A stretch of DNA of 64,000 nucleotides from Planctomycetota bacterium. Its GTDB lineage: Bacteria; Planctomycetota; Planctomycetia; Pirellulales; Lacipirellulaceae. The DNA is taken from contig JAADGV010000053.1 in the NCBI GenBank assembly GCA_013152205.1, positions 93,564 to 157,563 of the forward strand, given 5' to 3'. The translations under genes and the position numbers were made by a program. This document shows, one piece after another, positions 28,484-37,974 of the stretch (its first letter is position 1; the number at the start of each line of letters is the position of its first letter). The notes beneath the pieces are model-generated. The model was not told where the DNA came from. It saw nothing but the letters and a program-made list of their open reading frames with translations, and did no database searches.

Positions 28484-31400
28484 ATGCAATCGAACCAAGA
28501 AACCGTCGTCGTCATTGGCAATGGAATGGTCGGCCATCGTTTCGTCGAAAAGCTCGTCGAATTCGACACGCTCAAACAATACAAGATCGTTACGTTTTGC
28601 GAAGAACCCCGAGCGGCATACGATCGTGTCGGTCTCACTTCGTTCTTTGCTCACCGCGATGCCGAGCAATTGATGATCGCTCGTCTCGATTGGTACAAAG
28701 ATCAGGGGGTCGAACTGCATCTGGGAGATCGCGCCTGCAAGGTCGATCGAAAAAAACGCGTGGTTCACTCCGACGCCGGCGAAAAAATTCCCTTCAGAAA
28801 AATCGTGCTAGCGACGGGGTCGTATCCGTTCGTGCCGCCGATCGAAGGAATCAAGCATCGCGGAGTCTTTGTCTATCGCACGATCGAAGATTTAGAGCGT
28901 ATCATCAAATTCGGCCGCTCGTCGAAGCGATGCGCAGTGATTGGCGGTGGCTTGTTGGGGTTGGAAGCAGCGAAAGCGGCTTACGATCTAGGATTAGAAA
29001 CCCATGTGATCGAATTCGCGTCGCGACTTATGCCTCGCCAGATCGACGACGATGGCTCGCGCATCTTGGTCCAAAAAATCGAGAAACTGGGGGTCCATGT
29101 CCACCTGAACAAAGGAACCAAAGAAATCCTGGGCGACGGGCGTGTCGAACAAATGGTCTTTACCGATGGCGAGGTGCTGGATGTCGATATGATTATCGTC
29201 TCCTGTGGCATTCGCCCCCGCGACGATCTGGCTCGCGAATGTGGGCTGGAGGTGGGTGAGCGTGGAGGCGTGACGATCAACGATTCTCTGCAAACCTCTG
29301 ATGCGGACATCTTTGCCGTTGGCGAAGTGGCTCAACACAGCGGCATGGTTTACGGACTCGTGGCACCAGGCTACGAGATGGCTGAAATCTTGGCGATGAA
29401 TCTCACCGGCAGCGAGGCCCAATTTACCGGGGCCGATCTTTCAACCAAATTAAAGCTCATGGGGATCGATGTCGCCAGCTTTGGTGAGTACGAATTGCCT
29501 GCCAACCAGGCAACACCTTTGGTGTATGAAGATCCCATCGGCGGAGTCTATAAGAAACTGTTCTTCACTCCAAGTGGCAAGCGGATATTGGGCGGCATCC
29601 TCGTGGGAGATGCTTCCGACTACGGAACGCTTTCGATACTCACCAAGAGCGGAGACGAGTTACCCTGTCAAGCGGGCGATTTACTGGGCGGCAGTAGTGC
29701 GGGGGCGACTGCCCTGCTTGGCGGAGCGGCTGCGATGCCGGACGACGCTCAAATCTGCTCGTGCAACAACGTCACGAAAGAAGACATTTGCAAAGCGATC
29801 GCAAAGCAAGACATCAACACCCTTACCGAACTGAAAGTATGCACCAAAGCAGGCACCGGCTGTGGCGGTTGTCTATCGATGGTAAACGACCTTTTCAAAG
29901 CCCAGATGAAAGAAGCGGGCGTCGAAGTAACCAACCACCTCTGCGAACACTTCGCCTACACTCGCCAAGAGCTGTTTACTGTCGCCAAGGTGAAGCAGAT
30001 TCGCACCTTCGAGGAGATGCTGAAGTTTCTTGGGCACGGCAACGGCTGTGAAAACTGTAAGCCGATCATTGCTTCGATACTCGCCTCGCTCTGGAACGAA
30101 ACGATTGTTGAACCTGAGCACCAGATGCTCCAAGACACCAACGACCGTTTCCTGGCAAACGTACAGCGGGGCGGGTTGTATTCCGTCGTGCCTCGGATAC
30201 CAGGGGGCGAAATTACTCCCGACAAGCTTCTTGTCATTGGCAATGTCGCCAAAAAGTATGGCCTGTACACCAAGATTACTGGCGGTCAGCGCATCGATCT
30301 ATTTGGCGCGCAGCAACACCAGCTTCCCGATATTTGGGAAGAATTGATCGAGGCTGGCTTCGAGAGCGGTCATGCGTATGGTAAATCGGTGAGAACCGTG
30401 AAGAGTTGTGTAGGCTCCAGTTGGTGCCGGTACGGCGTGCAAGATAGCGTTCGGTTTGCGATTGAAATCGAGAAACGGTATCGGGGCGTTCGGGCACCGC
30501 ACAAGATCAAGTTCGCCGTCTCGGGTTGTATGCGAGAGTGTGCCGAGGCCCAGTGCAAGGACGTTGGCCTCATTGCGACTGAAAGCGGATACAATCTTTA
30601 TGTTGGCGGCAACGGTGGTGCAAAACCACGACATGCCGATCTCTTTGCAACCGACGTCGACCGGCAGACGGCCATCAAATATATCGACCGGTTTCTGATG
30701 TATTACATCTTCACGGCCGACAAGCTCACCCGGACGGCCACATGGCTGGAACAAATTGAGGGGGGATTAGAACATGTCAAAGAGGTGGTGATCGACGACA
30801 AACTAGGGCTTTGCAACGAACTTGAAGGGCGCATGCAGCATTTGGTCGACACCTATCAATGCGAATGGAAAGCGGTGGTCGACGATCCTGAGAAACGCAA
30901 GCTCTTCAGGCAGTTCATCAACACCGAAGAGACCGAGCCGAGCATCGAGTTTGTTGCCGAACGCGATCAGCAACGCCCGGCCTATTGGCCGAAGGAGGGC
31001 GTTCGGTTAGATCAAATCAAGCTACCAAACGGCTCGCTGCTCGGAGAGACCGACAACAGCGATGCTGCTCGGAAGGCCCGTCGCGCCCAAGAAGAATGGG
31101 TTCCAGTCGGAACAGTCAACGACTTTCCAAGAGATGGCGGTGCCGCCATCAAATATGGCGACGTTCAAATTGCCGTGTTCAACTTCGCCACCCGCGGCGA
31201 GTGGTACGCGTGTCAAAATATGTGCCCACACAAAAATGCTTTTGTACTCTCGCGAGGCATCCTCGGCGACGTAGGGACCGTGCCCAAAGTTGCGTGCCCA
31301 CTTCACAAAAAGCCTTTTTCGTTGGAAACGGGCGAGAGCCTGTCGGGAGAAGACCTTTCGGTGAAAGTATTCCCGGTAAAAATTGATGGCGACAAAGTGT

Positions 31401-31540
31401 TAGTTAAATTACCGCCACAACCCCAACTCGACTCGCTATTGGCAACCGAACTTCATCAGATTTGCGCCAACGATTCACGCGGCTGCACGTCGTGCTCTTC
31501 AACCGAGGAGGCTCGGGAACTTAGTGGCTCGGCGACGTAG
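28484..31540 (+). CDS. nirB: NADH-dependent assimilatory nitrite reductase, NirB-NirD fusion
   Basis: 1018 residues. From the N-terminus: FAD domain (VVVIGNGMVGHRF), NAD domain (CAVIGGGLLGLEAAKAA), a BFD-like [2Fe-2S] segment (ICSCNNVTKEDICKAI ... GTGCGGC), and siroheme/[4Fe-4S] half-domains with the ligand set KSCVGSSWCRYG and VSGCMRECAEAQC. At about 890-1000 there is a Rieske domain (CPHKNAF ... CPLHKKPF), normally a separate NirD subunit. A short tail with three more cysteines (CANDSRGCTSC) follows. It reduces nitrite to ammonium with NADH. It is the last gene of the operon, 43 bases after the nitrate reductase, and is followed by a clear hairpin. Confidence 0.94.
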   Translation: MQSNQETVVVIGNGMVGHRFVEKLVEFDTLKQYKIVTFCEEPRAAYDRVGLTSFFAHRDAEQLMIARLDWYKDQGVELHLGDRACKVDRKKRVVHSDAGEKIPFRKIVLATGSYPFVPPIEGIKHRGVFVYRTIEDLERIIKFGRSSKRCAVIGGGLLGLEAAKAAYDLGLETHVIEFASRLMPRQIDDDGSRILVQKIEKLGVHVHLNKGTKEILGDGRVEQMVFTDGEVLDVDMIIVSCGIRPRDDLARECGLEVGERGGVTINDSLQTSDADIFAVGEVAQHSGMVYGLVAPGYEMAEILAMNLTGSEAQFTGADLSTKLKLMGIDVASFGEYELPANQATPLVYEDPIGGVYKKLFFTPSGKRILGGILVGDASDYGTLSILTKSGDELPCQAGDLLGGSSAGATALLGGAAAMPDDAQICSCNNVTKEDICKAIAKQDINTLTELKVCTKAGTGCGGCLSMVNDLFKAQMKEAGVEVTNHLCEHFAYTRQELFTVAKVKQIRTFEEMLKFLGHGNGCENCKPIIASILASLWNETIVEPEHQMLQDTNDRFLANVQRGGLYSVVPRIPGGEITPDKLLVIGNVAKKYGLYTKITGGQRIDLFGAQQHQLPDIWEELIEAGFESGHAYGKSVRTVKSCVGSSWCRYGVQDSVRFAIEIEKRYRGVRAPHKIKFAVSGCMRECAEAQCKDVGLIATESGYNLYVGGNGGAKPRHADLFATDVDRQTAIKYIDRFLMYYIFTADKLTRTATWLEQIEGGLEHVKEVVIDDKLGLCNELEGRMQHLVDTYQCEWKAVVDDPEKRKLFRQFINTEETEPSIEFVAERDQQRPAYWPKEGVRLDQIKLPNGSLLGETDNSDAARKARRAQEEWVPVGTVNDFPRDGGAAIKYGDVQIAVFNFATRGEWYACQNMCPHKNAFVLSRGILGDVGTVPKVACPLHKKPFSLETGESLSGEDLSVKVFPVKIDGDKVLVKLPPQPQLDSLLATELHQICANDSRGCTSCSSTEEARELSGSAT

Positions 31541-31564
31541 GGGCCGGCCTTTCCATGGTGCTTC

Positions 31565-31593
31565 GGGCAAACTAGGCATTTCGTAGTTTGCCC
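31565..31593 (+). terminator. Terminator hairpin after the nitrate operon
   Basis: GGGCAAACTA and TAGTTTGCCC form a perfect 10-base stem with a 9-base loop, 25 bases past the nirBD stop. No long T run follows. Confidence 0.65.
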
Positions 31594-31628
31594 TAGAATC
31601 AGCAGCAATAGAAAGGCATAGAAAAAGG

Positions 31629-31703
31629 GGTGGCTGATGGGAATCGAACCCACGACCTCCGGAATCACAATCCGGCGCTCTAACCGACTGAGCTACAGCC
31701 ACC
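31629..31703 (-). tRNA. tRNA-His (GTG)
   Basis: The minus strand folds into a full cloverleaf: acceptor GTGGCTG/CAGCCAC, D arm with AGCTCAGTCGGTTAGAGC, anticodon arm CCGGA-TTGTGAT-TCCGG with anticodon GTG, and T arm GTGGG-TTCGATT-CCCAT. The extra G at position -1 (31703), facing C73 (31629), is the tRNA-His identity element. CCA is not encoded. Confidence 0.97.
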
Positions 31704-31774
31704 ATAAGACAAGCGGTCGATCCTACTGCCATGGTCGGCGGTGGTCAACCAAAGATCGCCTGATCGGCCTGCGT

Positions 31775-31900
31775 CTAGCGATTTCGTAGGTATCCGAAGG
31801 CTTGGGCGGCTAGTATGCCGAGTAGTAAGCCTGCGACGAATAGCAGTAGGCCTGCAGGGGCTTCGACGGGCGTGATGTGGGCTAAGGGATTGATAATCAT
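31775..31900 (-). CDS. 41-residue membrane peptide
   Basis: The minus strand encodes MIINPLAHITPVEAP, then a hydrophobic stretch of about 20 residues (AGLLLFVAGLLLGILAAQAF) ending GYLRNR and TAG. GAGAGGAG lies 11-15 bases before the ATG and is a fair Shine-Dalgarno. One membrane helix with a basic C-terminal end suggests the N-terminus faces out. It lies between tRNA-His and a secreted protein gene, both on the same strand. I do not recognise it; the regular hydrophobic pattern and ribosome site make it likely real. Confidence 0.6.
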   Translation of the reverse strand: MIINPLAHITPVEAPAGLLLFVAGLLLGILAAQAFGYLRNR

Positions 31901-31948
31901 CGGTGGGGATTCTCCTCTCGGGTTGCGGGTACACTGCAACGAGTAAGT

Positions 31949-33328
31949 CTACTGGGGCTTAGGGGCGGCAGATGACGGAAGACCCTCAAGGTACTCGCGG
32001 TACTGCTGGTCTAGGTCGGCAAAGCTTCGACCCGTCAGAATCTCCAACGATCGCGGCTTGTCCCTGCCAGTATAGATGAGCTTCAGCAGCTTGACTAGCG
32101 CTGGTCGGTACTCGCTCTGGCGGCCATGGATCAAAAAGGTCGCTAAGCCGGCCGATTGGCTATAGAGCTGAGCGAGGTCTTTGCGGCGTTGTAGGTCGGT
32201 CAAACCGAGCGTCGAAAGCTCGGCCAGCGGTACGTAGTAGTTGTCAACCAGCAGCCGATGCCGCGCGGCGGGCAATCGCCCTTCGCCGGGGGTGCCAAGG
32301 GTGAAAAATCGTCCCACCGTCGGCTCGTGGCGCTCGGTAAGCGACTCGAAGTAGCAGGCGACGCCCTCGATTAGCCAAGCGTTGGATAGCGCCCCCACGT
32401 CGCGAGCCGAACGTGCCGACTCGTGGAACATCTGGTGAACCGCCTCGTGAAAAATGGTGCCGGTGTCTTGTTTTGGCCCTGCGAAGAAGTGCGACGTTTT
32501 GGTCGTATCAAAATAGATGCCTAGCGAAATACCGATCCGTGGCTGCTGACGACGGAGGGCGGCGACGTACTCTTGCTGGTTGCGATAATAAACCACCTGA
32601 AACGGTTTGCTACGGTAGCCGCTGGTGCTCTTGCCATCGAATCGATCTAAGACTTTTGGGGCTTCTAAATAAAAATCTCCGAACATTTGTTGCCAAATTT
32701 GATAGAGCGTTTCTAGCCGGGTGGCCAACTCGCTAGCGTCGCGTCGGTTGTAGTTGGTTAGGACACGAAACCGATCGGTGCGGATCGCCCAGCCCACGTC
32801 AATCTTGGCATGGCGTTTGGCGTCGTCTTCGGCCGAGATCCAGCGTTTGCCTTGTGGCCGCTCGCCTGCCTCGTAACGAGGAAGATCGTCACCGCGAATC
32901 CAGCCGTACTCAGGGTTCCAGACTTCGCCACGCTCTAATCGCCTAGCCGCATATCGGCCTGCCCAGTGATCGGTAACACGGCGATAGCCCAACACTCGGC
33001 GAGCACCCTCGTGATTCGGATCTGCCTGCAGAGCCAGCGTTGCCCAGCGTAGTGCTGCACCGACGTCGCCACGTTGGCAATGCTCGCGTGCTTGCTGAAA
33101 CCGACGCGCGGCCACGTCCGGCTGAGCCTTTGGATTGCGAGACGTATTGTTTTCTGACGATGAGTAGACGTCGTCTGCGACGAACAACACTTGGCCCATC
33201 GCTGCGCTGGGCAGTGTCGGCAACCCCTGCTCAGCCGCTAGGGTACTAGCGATGAAGCACAGGAGTATAAACGGGATGACAACGAAAAATTGCACAGATG
33301 GAGACCGTTTACTGAACACACGGGGCAT
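31949..33328 (-). CDS. Secreted DUF1570-type putative metalloprotease
   Basis: 459 residues. A signal peptide at about 13-32 (VVIPFILLCFIASTLA) is followed by a region with a TPR-like segment (REHCQRGDVGAALRWATLALQADPNHEGARRVLG). The DUF1570 domain follows with the zinc motif HEAVH (FHEAVHQMFHES) and a downstream Glu in WLIEGVACYFES, as in gluzincins. Such proteins are frequent and multicopy in planctomycetes; substrates are unknown. It is a single gene followed by a short membrane peptide gene. Confidence 0.85.
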   Translation of the reverse strand: MPRVFSKRSPSVQFFVVIPFILLCFIASTLAAEQGLPTLPSAAMGQVLFVADDVYSSSENNTSRNPKAQPDVAARRFQQAREHCQRGDVGAALRWATLALQADPNHEGARRVLGYRRVTDHWAGRYAARRLERGEVWNPEYGWIRGDDLPRYEAGERPQGKRWISAEDDAKRHAKIDVGWAIRTDRFRVLTNYNRRDASELATRLETLYQIWQQMFGDFYLEAPKVLDRFDGKSTSGYRSKPFQVVYYRNQQEYVAALRRQQPRIGISLGIYFDTTKTSHFFAGPKQDTGTIFHEAVHQMFHESARSARDVGALSNAWLIEGVACYFESLTERHEPTVGRFFTLGTPGEGRLPAARHRLLVDNYYVPLAELSTLGLTDLQRRKDLAQLYSQSAGLATFLIHGRQSEYRPALVKLLKLIYTGRDKPRSLEILTGRSFADLDQQYREYLEGLPSSAAPKPQ

Positions 33329-33407
33329 ATAGCGCTAGAACCACTAGGCGTAGTGTGCATCGTGCCGTTGTGGTTCAAAATAGCATCTTACTACTAGTGT
33401 AGCACAA

Positions 33408-33422
33408 GCCCCACGTGGGCTG
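33408..33422 (-). terminator. Short GC-rich hairpin after the epimerase-like gene
   Basis: AGCCCACGTGGGGCT on the minus strand forms a small stem of AGCCC/GGGCT type, six bases beyond the stop. Weak evidence without a T run. Confidence 0.35.
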
Positions 33423-33427
33423 AGAAA

Positions 33428-34426
33428 TCAACTGTCGCCAAATGCTGCGTCGAAAGCGACGTTCGAGGGTTCGAAATCGATTTTCTTCACAAACTCGCAT
33501 GACTCGCGGGCACCTTGTTCGCGATCCATTCGAGCATCTTCCCATTCGACGCTTAACGGGCCGGAGTAGCCGATATCGTTCAGCGCTCGGATGATCTCTT
33601 CGAAGTTCACCCCGCCTCGACCAAGTGAACGGAAATCCCATCCTCGGCGTGCATCGCCAAAGTTGATGTGACTGCCCAAAATTCCGGTGCGTCCGTCGAG
33701 CGTGACAATCGCGTCTTTCATGTGAACGTGATAAATGCGGTCTCCAAATTCACGAATGAATTCGACCGGGTCGATTCCTTGCCAGATGAGATGACTTGGG
33801 TCGAAATTGAACCCAAACTCTTCGCGGTGGCCAATAGCATCCAAGGCTCGCTTGGTTGAATAAATGTCGAAGGCAATTTCCGTCGGATGAACTTCCAAAG
33901 CGAATTTCACACCGCACTCAGCAAACACATCCAAAATGGGGTTCCAAGCATTTGCAAAATCCGCGTAGCCTTTATCAATCATCGAGTCGGGTACCGGCGG
34001 GAACGAATAGAGCAGGTGCCAAATGCCTGAGCCGGTGAAACCGTTGACCACGTCGACACCAAAACGCTGGGCCGCTCGGGCCGTGTTCTTTATTTCCTCG
34101 GCCGCACGTTGATTGACGCCCGCTGAATCGCCGTCGCCCCAGATGTAATCCGGAAGAATCGATTTATGTCGCTCGTCGATCGGATCGCAAACGGCTTGCC
34201 CGACTAGGTGAGCGCTAATTGCGAGGCATTGCAGGTCGTGCCGTTCGAGCAATTCTCGCTTTTCCTTCACATAGCTCTCGTCGGCCATGGCCTTGTCGAC
34301 CTCGAAATGGTCGCCCCAGCAAGCCAGCTCGAGGCCATCGAAACCAAATTCTCGCGACTTTCGGGCGAGGTCGTCCAGAGGAAGGTCAGCCCATTGGCCA
34401 GTACACAAGGTGACGGGACGCGACAT
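33428..34426 (-). CDS. Sugar phosphate isomerase/epimerase, xylose-isomerase-like TIM barrel
   Basis: 332 residues from the ATG at 34426, giving [20 protein letters not shown]-barrel (AP endonuclease 2 fold) features: [76 protein letters not shown]. The Glu/Asp/His residues in these blocks are the usual divalent-metal ligands. The family is large in planctomycetes and the sugar substrate cannot be told from sequence. No operon partner is evident. Confidence 0.88.
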   Translation of the reverse strand: MSRPVTLCTGQWADLPLDDLARKSREFGFDGLELACWGDHFEVDKAMADESYVKEKRELLERHDLQCLAISAHLVGQAVCDPIDERHKSILPDYIWGDGDSAGVNQRAAEEIKNTARAAQRFGVDVVNGFTGSGIWHLLYSFPPVPDSMIDKGYADFANAWNPILDVFAECGVKFALEVHPTEIAFDIYSTKRALDAIGHREEFGFNFDPSHLIWQGIDPVEFIREFGDRIYHVHMKDAIVTLDGRTGILGSHINFGDARRGWDFRSLGRGGVNFEEIIRALNDIGYSGPLSVEWEDARMDREQGARESCEFVKKIDFEPSNVAFDAAFGDS

Positions 34427-34613
34427 ATTTTTCGATGCTCCATATTCCAAGGTTGGACAAGCCTGTTTATTTCGTAGCGTTACGAGACCCGTATTTTGCC
34501 AGATTCCTACTCGAAGGCAACCGACTAACTGCTGACACCGCTTGTGATCGAGAAATAATCCTGCCAATCGGGTGCTATACTTTGTTTGAGCGTATTGTGG
34601 TTGGGGTGGCTGT

Positions 34614-34640
34614 TTCCGGCCAGGATGGCCGGGCTATGGG
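34614..34640. repeat. Dispersed repeat R4, copy 2
   Basis: TTTCCGGCCAGGATGGCCGGGCTATGGG, matching 22496-22521. It contains the palindrome GGCCAGGATGGCC and lies just upstream of a plus-strand gene. Confidence 0.6.
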
Positions 34641-34685
34641 GGACCAACGTCCCATTGACACGGTTGGCATTTTGCGGGGAATGAA

Positions 34686-35747
34686 ATGAATATTCGGGCG
34701 GCCAGCCGCTGCTTCCTTGCTCTCGGGGTTGTGGCTTTCGTGGTGTTGAGTGGTCGTGTGGCATCAGCGACGTTGCCGATCGATATGGAAGTCGCCATGG
34801 AGTCGGGCGTCCCGGTCACCGCCCCTCAAGAGTGGGCCAAGCTATTGGGAAAACTCGATCTGAATCGGGTTCGGCTGCGTAGCATCCGTGCTGACGATCA
34901 GCCGACCCTCGAAGCCCGCGAATCGGTTACGGGCCAGCGCATCAAGATCGTGGCCATTCTCACTCGGCGCAACGAGCTCTTGCTACCAAAACGTCGCTTT
35001 AAGGCCCACAATCTCTCTGCGTTAAAGACGTATCTCGAACAATTGGCAGCCGAAGGCACTGAAGTCGATGCTGAACGAGGCCGCTTCGATTTGACCGAGA
35101 AACAATTTTCTGCCGTTTATGCCGACCTCTCGAAGACGATCGATTTCTCTACCAAAGATTTGACCGCGGCTGAAGTGCTGCGACGATTGGAAGAAAAGAT
35201 TGCCCTGCCGGTCAGTCGCAGCACCGCTGCCGACTCGCGATTGCGTGGTTCCCCGCTCGGTATCGAACTGCGTGATATGGCAATCGGCACCGCCTTGGCG
35301 ATGGCCCTGCGGCACGAGGGCTTGGCCTTGCGTCCGGAAAAGCCACGCGGAAAGCCTCTGCAATTGCGTGTGCTTCTCTACGACCCGTCCTTCGAAACTT
35401 GGCCCGTCGGTTGGAAATCGGAAACCAGCATTCGGCTGTTGGCTCCGAAGATGTTCGAATCGCTTACGATCGAAATTGCCAACTACACACTAACCGAAGC
35501 GCTCGACGCGCTGACGCCGCGGCTTGGGGTTCCACTACTCTTCGATCGGTGGATGCTCAATAAACTCGAGATCGACCCCGACAAAATCGAGGTCAAAATT
35601 CCACGCGGTAAAACCTATCTGAAAAGGGCCGTCGACCGCATCCTTGGTCAAGCACGGCTGGCCGGCGAAATACGCGTCGACGAACAGGGCCACGCCTTTT
35701 ATTGGGTCACGCAATTTGGCAAGAACAGCCCTCGGGCAGAGAACTAA
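34686..35747 (+). CDS. Secreted hypothetical protein with STN-like repeats
   Basis: 353 residues with a signal peptide (CFLALGVVAFVVLSGRVASA). The middle and C-terminal parts contain two segments that resemble the short beta-alpha-beta STN/secretin N-domain: FSTKDLTAAEVLRRLEEKIALPV and NYTLTEALDALTPRLGVPLLFD followed by VKIPRGKTYLKRAVDRILGQARL. This is typical of planctomycete periplasmic proteins of unknown role. ATG at 34686 is preceded by GGGGAATGA. Its TAA stop overlaps the end of pepF on the other strand by four bases. Confidence 0.75.
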   Translation: MNIRAASRCFLALGVVAFVVLSGRVASATLPIDMEVAMESGVPVTAPQEWAKLLGKLDLNRVRLRSIRADDQPTLEARESVTGQRIKIVAILTRRNELLLPKRRFKAHNLSALKTYLEQLAAEGTEVDAERGRFDLTEKQFSAVYADLSKTIDFSTKDLTAAEVLRRLEEKIALPVSRSTAADSRLRGSPLGIELRDMAIGTALAMALRHEGLALRPEKPRGKPLQLRVLLYDPSFETWPVGWKSETSIRLLAPKMFESLTIEIANYTLTEALDALTPRLGVPLLFDRWMLNKLEIDPDKIEVKIPRGKTYLKRAVDRILGQARLAGEIRVDEQGHAFYWVTQFGKNSPRAEN

Positions 35748-37561
35748 AGCAGTGTATCGAGTTCCTCAACCAGCGACTCGAACCGGTCGAGGGCCGTTTG
35801 CACTGGCTCGGGCTTGGTCATGTCGACGCCGGCGTCTCGCAGCAAATCGAGGGGGTATTTCGAGCAGCCACCCTTGAGGAACGAAAGGTAGTCGTTCAGC
35901 TCTTGCTTGCCGCCATTCAATACTCGTTCGCTGAGCGCAATCGCTGCGGACAAACCTGTGGCGTATTTATAGACATAAAACGCTCGATAAAAATGTGGGA
36001 TTCGTAAGCATTCGAGTTTCAACTGTTCGTCGATCACAAAATCTGGGCCAAAATAAGCTTCGAGCAGTTTGCCATACTCTTGCTTGAAACATTCGATCGT
36101 CAGCGGCTCGCCTGTCTCGGCTAAGGCATGGATAATCTTTTCGAACTCGGCAAACATCGTTTGTCGAATGATCGTGCCGCGAATGGCGTCGATATCGCGA
36201 TTGATCAGGTACGCCCGCTCTTGGTCGGTCTTTGCTTGTTGCATCAGATAGCGACTCAGCAACTGTTCGTTAAACGTACTCGCCACTTCCGCGACAAAAA
36301 TAACATAGTTGTAATACTGAAATGGCTGGCTCTTTGCCGAGTAGTGGCTGTGCATCGAGTGGCCCGCCTCGTGCGTTAGCGTAAAGACGTGGTCGAGCAC
36401 CGCCGGCTGGTAATTCATCATGATGTACGGAGCGCCGTCGAATGTTCCGCAGCTAAACGCCCCGCTCTGTTTCCCGCGATTTGGATAGCGGTCGCACCAG
36501 CGATCTTCGGTCAATCCACGGCGGAGTGTGCTGCAATACTCTTCGCCCAACGGTTCGAGCGAACGCATGACTACCTCAACCGCCTGCTTCCAGGTGCGCC
36601 GCTGATCGAGGTCGCTCAAGATTGGCACGTAGGTGTCGTAATGATGAATTTCTTTGAGTCGCATCTTGCGGCGCCGCAATTCGAGGTAACGGTAAATAGC
36701 GGGCTGCCGACTATGGACCGCTGAAATCAGACTGTCGTACACACTCTGGGGCACATTGTCGGAAAACAACGAAGCCCCGATCGCGCTATCGTAACCTCGG
36801 GCTTTCGCATAATAGATATCGCCCTGCACCGACCCGCTCAGCGTTGCCGCCAAGGTGTTCTCATGCGACTGGAAAACGTCGTAGTATTGGTGAAATGCTT
36901 TGCTGCGTACCGACCGCTTGGGCGAATGCAGCAGGGCCGAGAACGAAGAATGCGACAACTCGACGGTTTCGCCCTTCTCGTCCTTGATCATCCCAAACTT
37001 GAGATCCGCGTCGGTCAATTGTCCGAACGTATGGTCAGCCGTGTCGGCCATCTGCCCCTGCATCGCCAGCAGACGTTCCTCCGAATCGCTCAGCGTGTGG
37101 GGCTTGTATCGAACCAGCCGTTCCAGCACCAGTTGATACGACTTCAGCTCTTTCGATTGGAGAAACTTTTTATACTTCGTTGCCGGAATCGAAAGGATTT
37201 CTGGTCGCATGAAGCTGGCCGCCTGGCTTGCTTCGGTGACGGCGTGTTGGAAGCGGCCCATCATCCGTTGATACTGGCTGTCGGCCGTGTCTTCGGTCGT
37301 CTTGAGAAACGCATAGGTGCCCAAGCGTTCGCCGGCCCGCTCGTACTTGTTATCAAACTTCAAACAAGCGGCTAAATCCGCCGCACTTTTGCCGAGCTTC
37401 CCGCGAAACGAAGCATAGCGTTTGCTTTGTTTTTCCCACTTGGTAAACGCCGTTTCCCAGGCCTTGTCGTTGGGAAAAAGGCTCGCCAAATCCCAAGTGT
37501 CGGCCTCTTTTACTTTGCTACGTGGTGGGAGAGTCTTCTGTTTCTTCTTCGCGGTTGCCAT
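35744..37561 (-). CDS. pepF: Oligoendopeptidase F (M3 family)
   Basis: 605 residues from the ATG at 37561; the first residues are Lys-rich (MATAKKKQKTLPPR). The zinc site HEAGH-SMH (FTLTHEAGHSMHSHYS) and the PepF blocks YDSAIGASLFSDNVP, GTFDGAPYIMMNY, FEKIIHALAETGEPLT and FYRAFYVYKYATGLSAA are present. Cytoplasmic metalloendopeptidase acting on short peptides. Length fits the family. It is tail-to-tail with the preceding gene; R1 copy B lies upstream. Confidence 0.94.
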   Translation of the reverse strand: MATAKKKQKTLPPRSKVKEADTWDLASLFPNDKAWETAFTKWEKQSKRYASFRGKLGKSAADLAACLKFDNKYERAGERLGTYAFLKTTEDTADSQYQRMMGRFQHAVTEASQAASFMRPEILSIPATKYKKFLQSKELKSYQLVLERLVRYKPHTLSDSEERLLAMQGQMADTADHTFGQLTDADLKFGMIKDEKGETVELSHSSFSALLHSPKRSVRSKAFHQYYDVFQSHENTLAATLSGSVQGDIYYAKARGYDSAIGASLFSDNVPQSVYDSLISAVHSRQPAIYRYLELRRRKMRLKEIHHYDTYVPILSDLDQRRTWKQAVEVVMRSLEPLGEEYCSTLRRGLTEDRWCDRYPNRGKQSGAFSCGTFDGAPYIMMNYQPAVLDHVFTLTHEAGHSMHSHYSAKSQPFQYYNYVIFVAEVASTFNEQLLSRYLMQQAKTDQERAYLINRDIDAIRGTIIRQTMFAEFEKIIHALAETGEPLTIECFKQEYGKLLEAYFGPDFVIDEQLKLECLRIPHFYRAFYVYKYATGLSAAIALSERVLNGGKQELNDYLSFLKGGCSKYPLDLLRDAGVDMTKPEPVQTALDRFESLVEELDTLL

Positions 37562-37683
37562 AATGTTTTTGCTTCTGTGCCTGTTAGAAAGTCCAATCCA
37601 TTTGTAATTCTCCGCCAGAGCCGGAGGCAAATACCATCCTCAAAGTGAAAAGCAATTAACCACAGGCCACTGCAATATTAGAC

Positions 37684-37872
37684 TCTCGCAAAGGCGCTAA
37701 GACGCAAAGAACGCGGGAATTCAGTTTCACGTGCTCTCTCGCGCGACTCCGAAAGGAGATTGGTCTCGCAGAGGCGCAGAGACCGCAGAGCTACTGTATC
37801 CCAGTTTTCTCTGCGCCTCTGCGAGATAATCACTTTTCTTGTTTCCTTTGCGGCTTAGCGCCTTTGCGAGAA
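37684..37872. repeat. Nested palindromic repeat R1, copy B (most complete)
   Basis: Outer arms TCTCGCAAAGGCGCTAAG (37684 on) and the inverted CTTAGCGCCTTTGCGAGA (to 37872); inner arms TCTCGCAGAGGCGCAGAG and CTCTGCGCCTCTGCGAGA. The whole could fold into a cruciform or long hairpin. It fills most of the 413-base gap between pepF and fabH, which otherwise holds no gene I can see. Confidence 0.85.
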
Positions 37873-37974
37873 ATTTCTACCTTTTTAGGTTGCGGCCAAA
37901 GGCCTCGCTAGGAACTCCGTGGCGAATTTTTTTTGTTTTTAGTTTGGGTACTATCGATCTGCTGCGTTGCCGTT

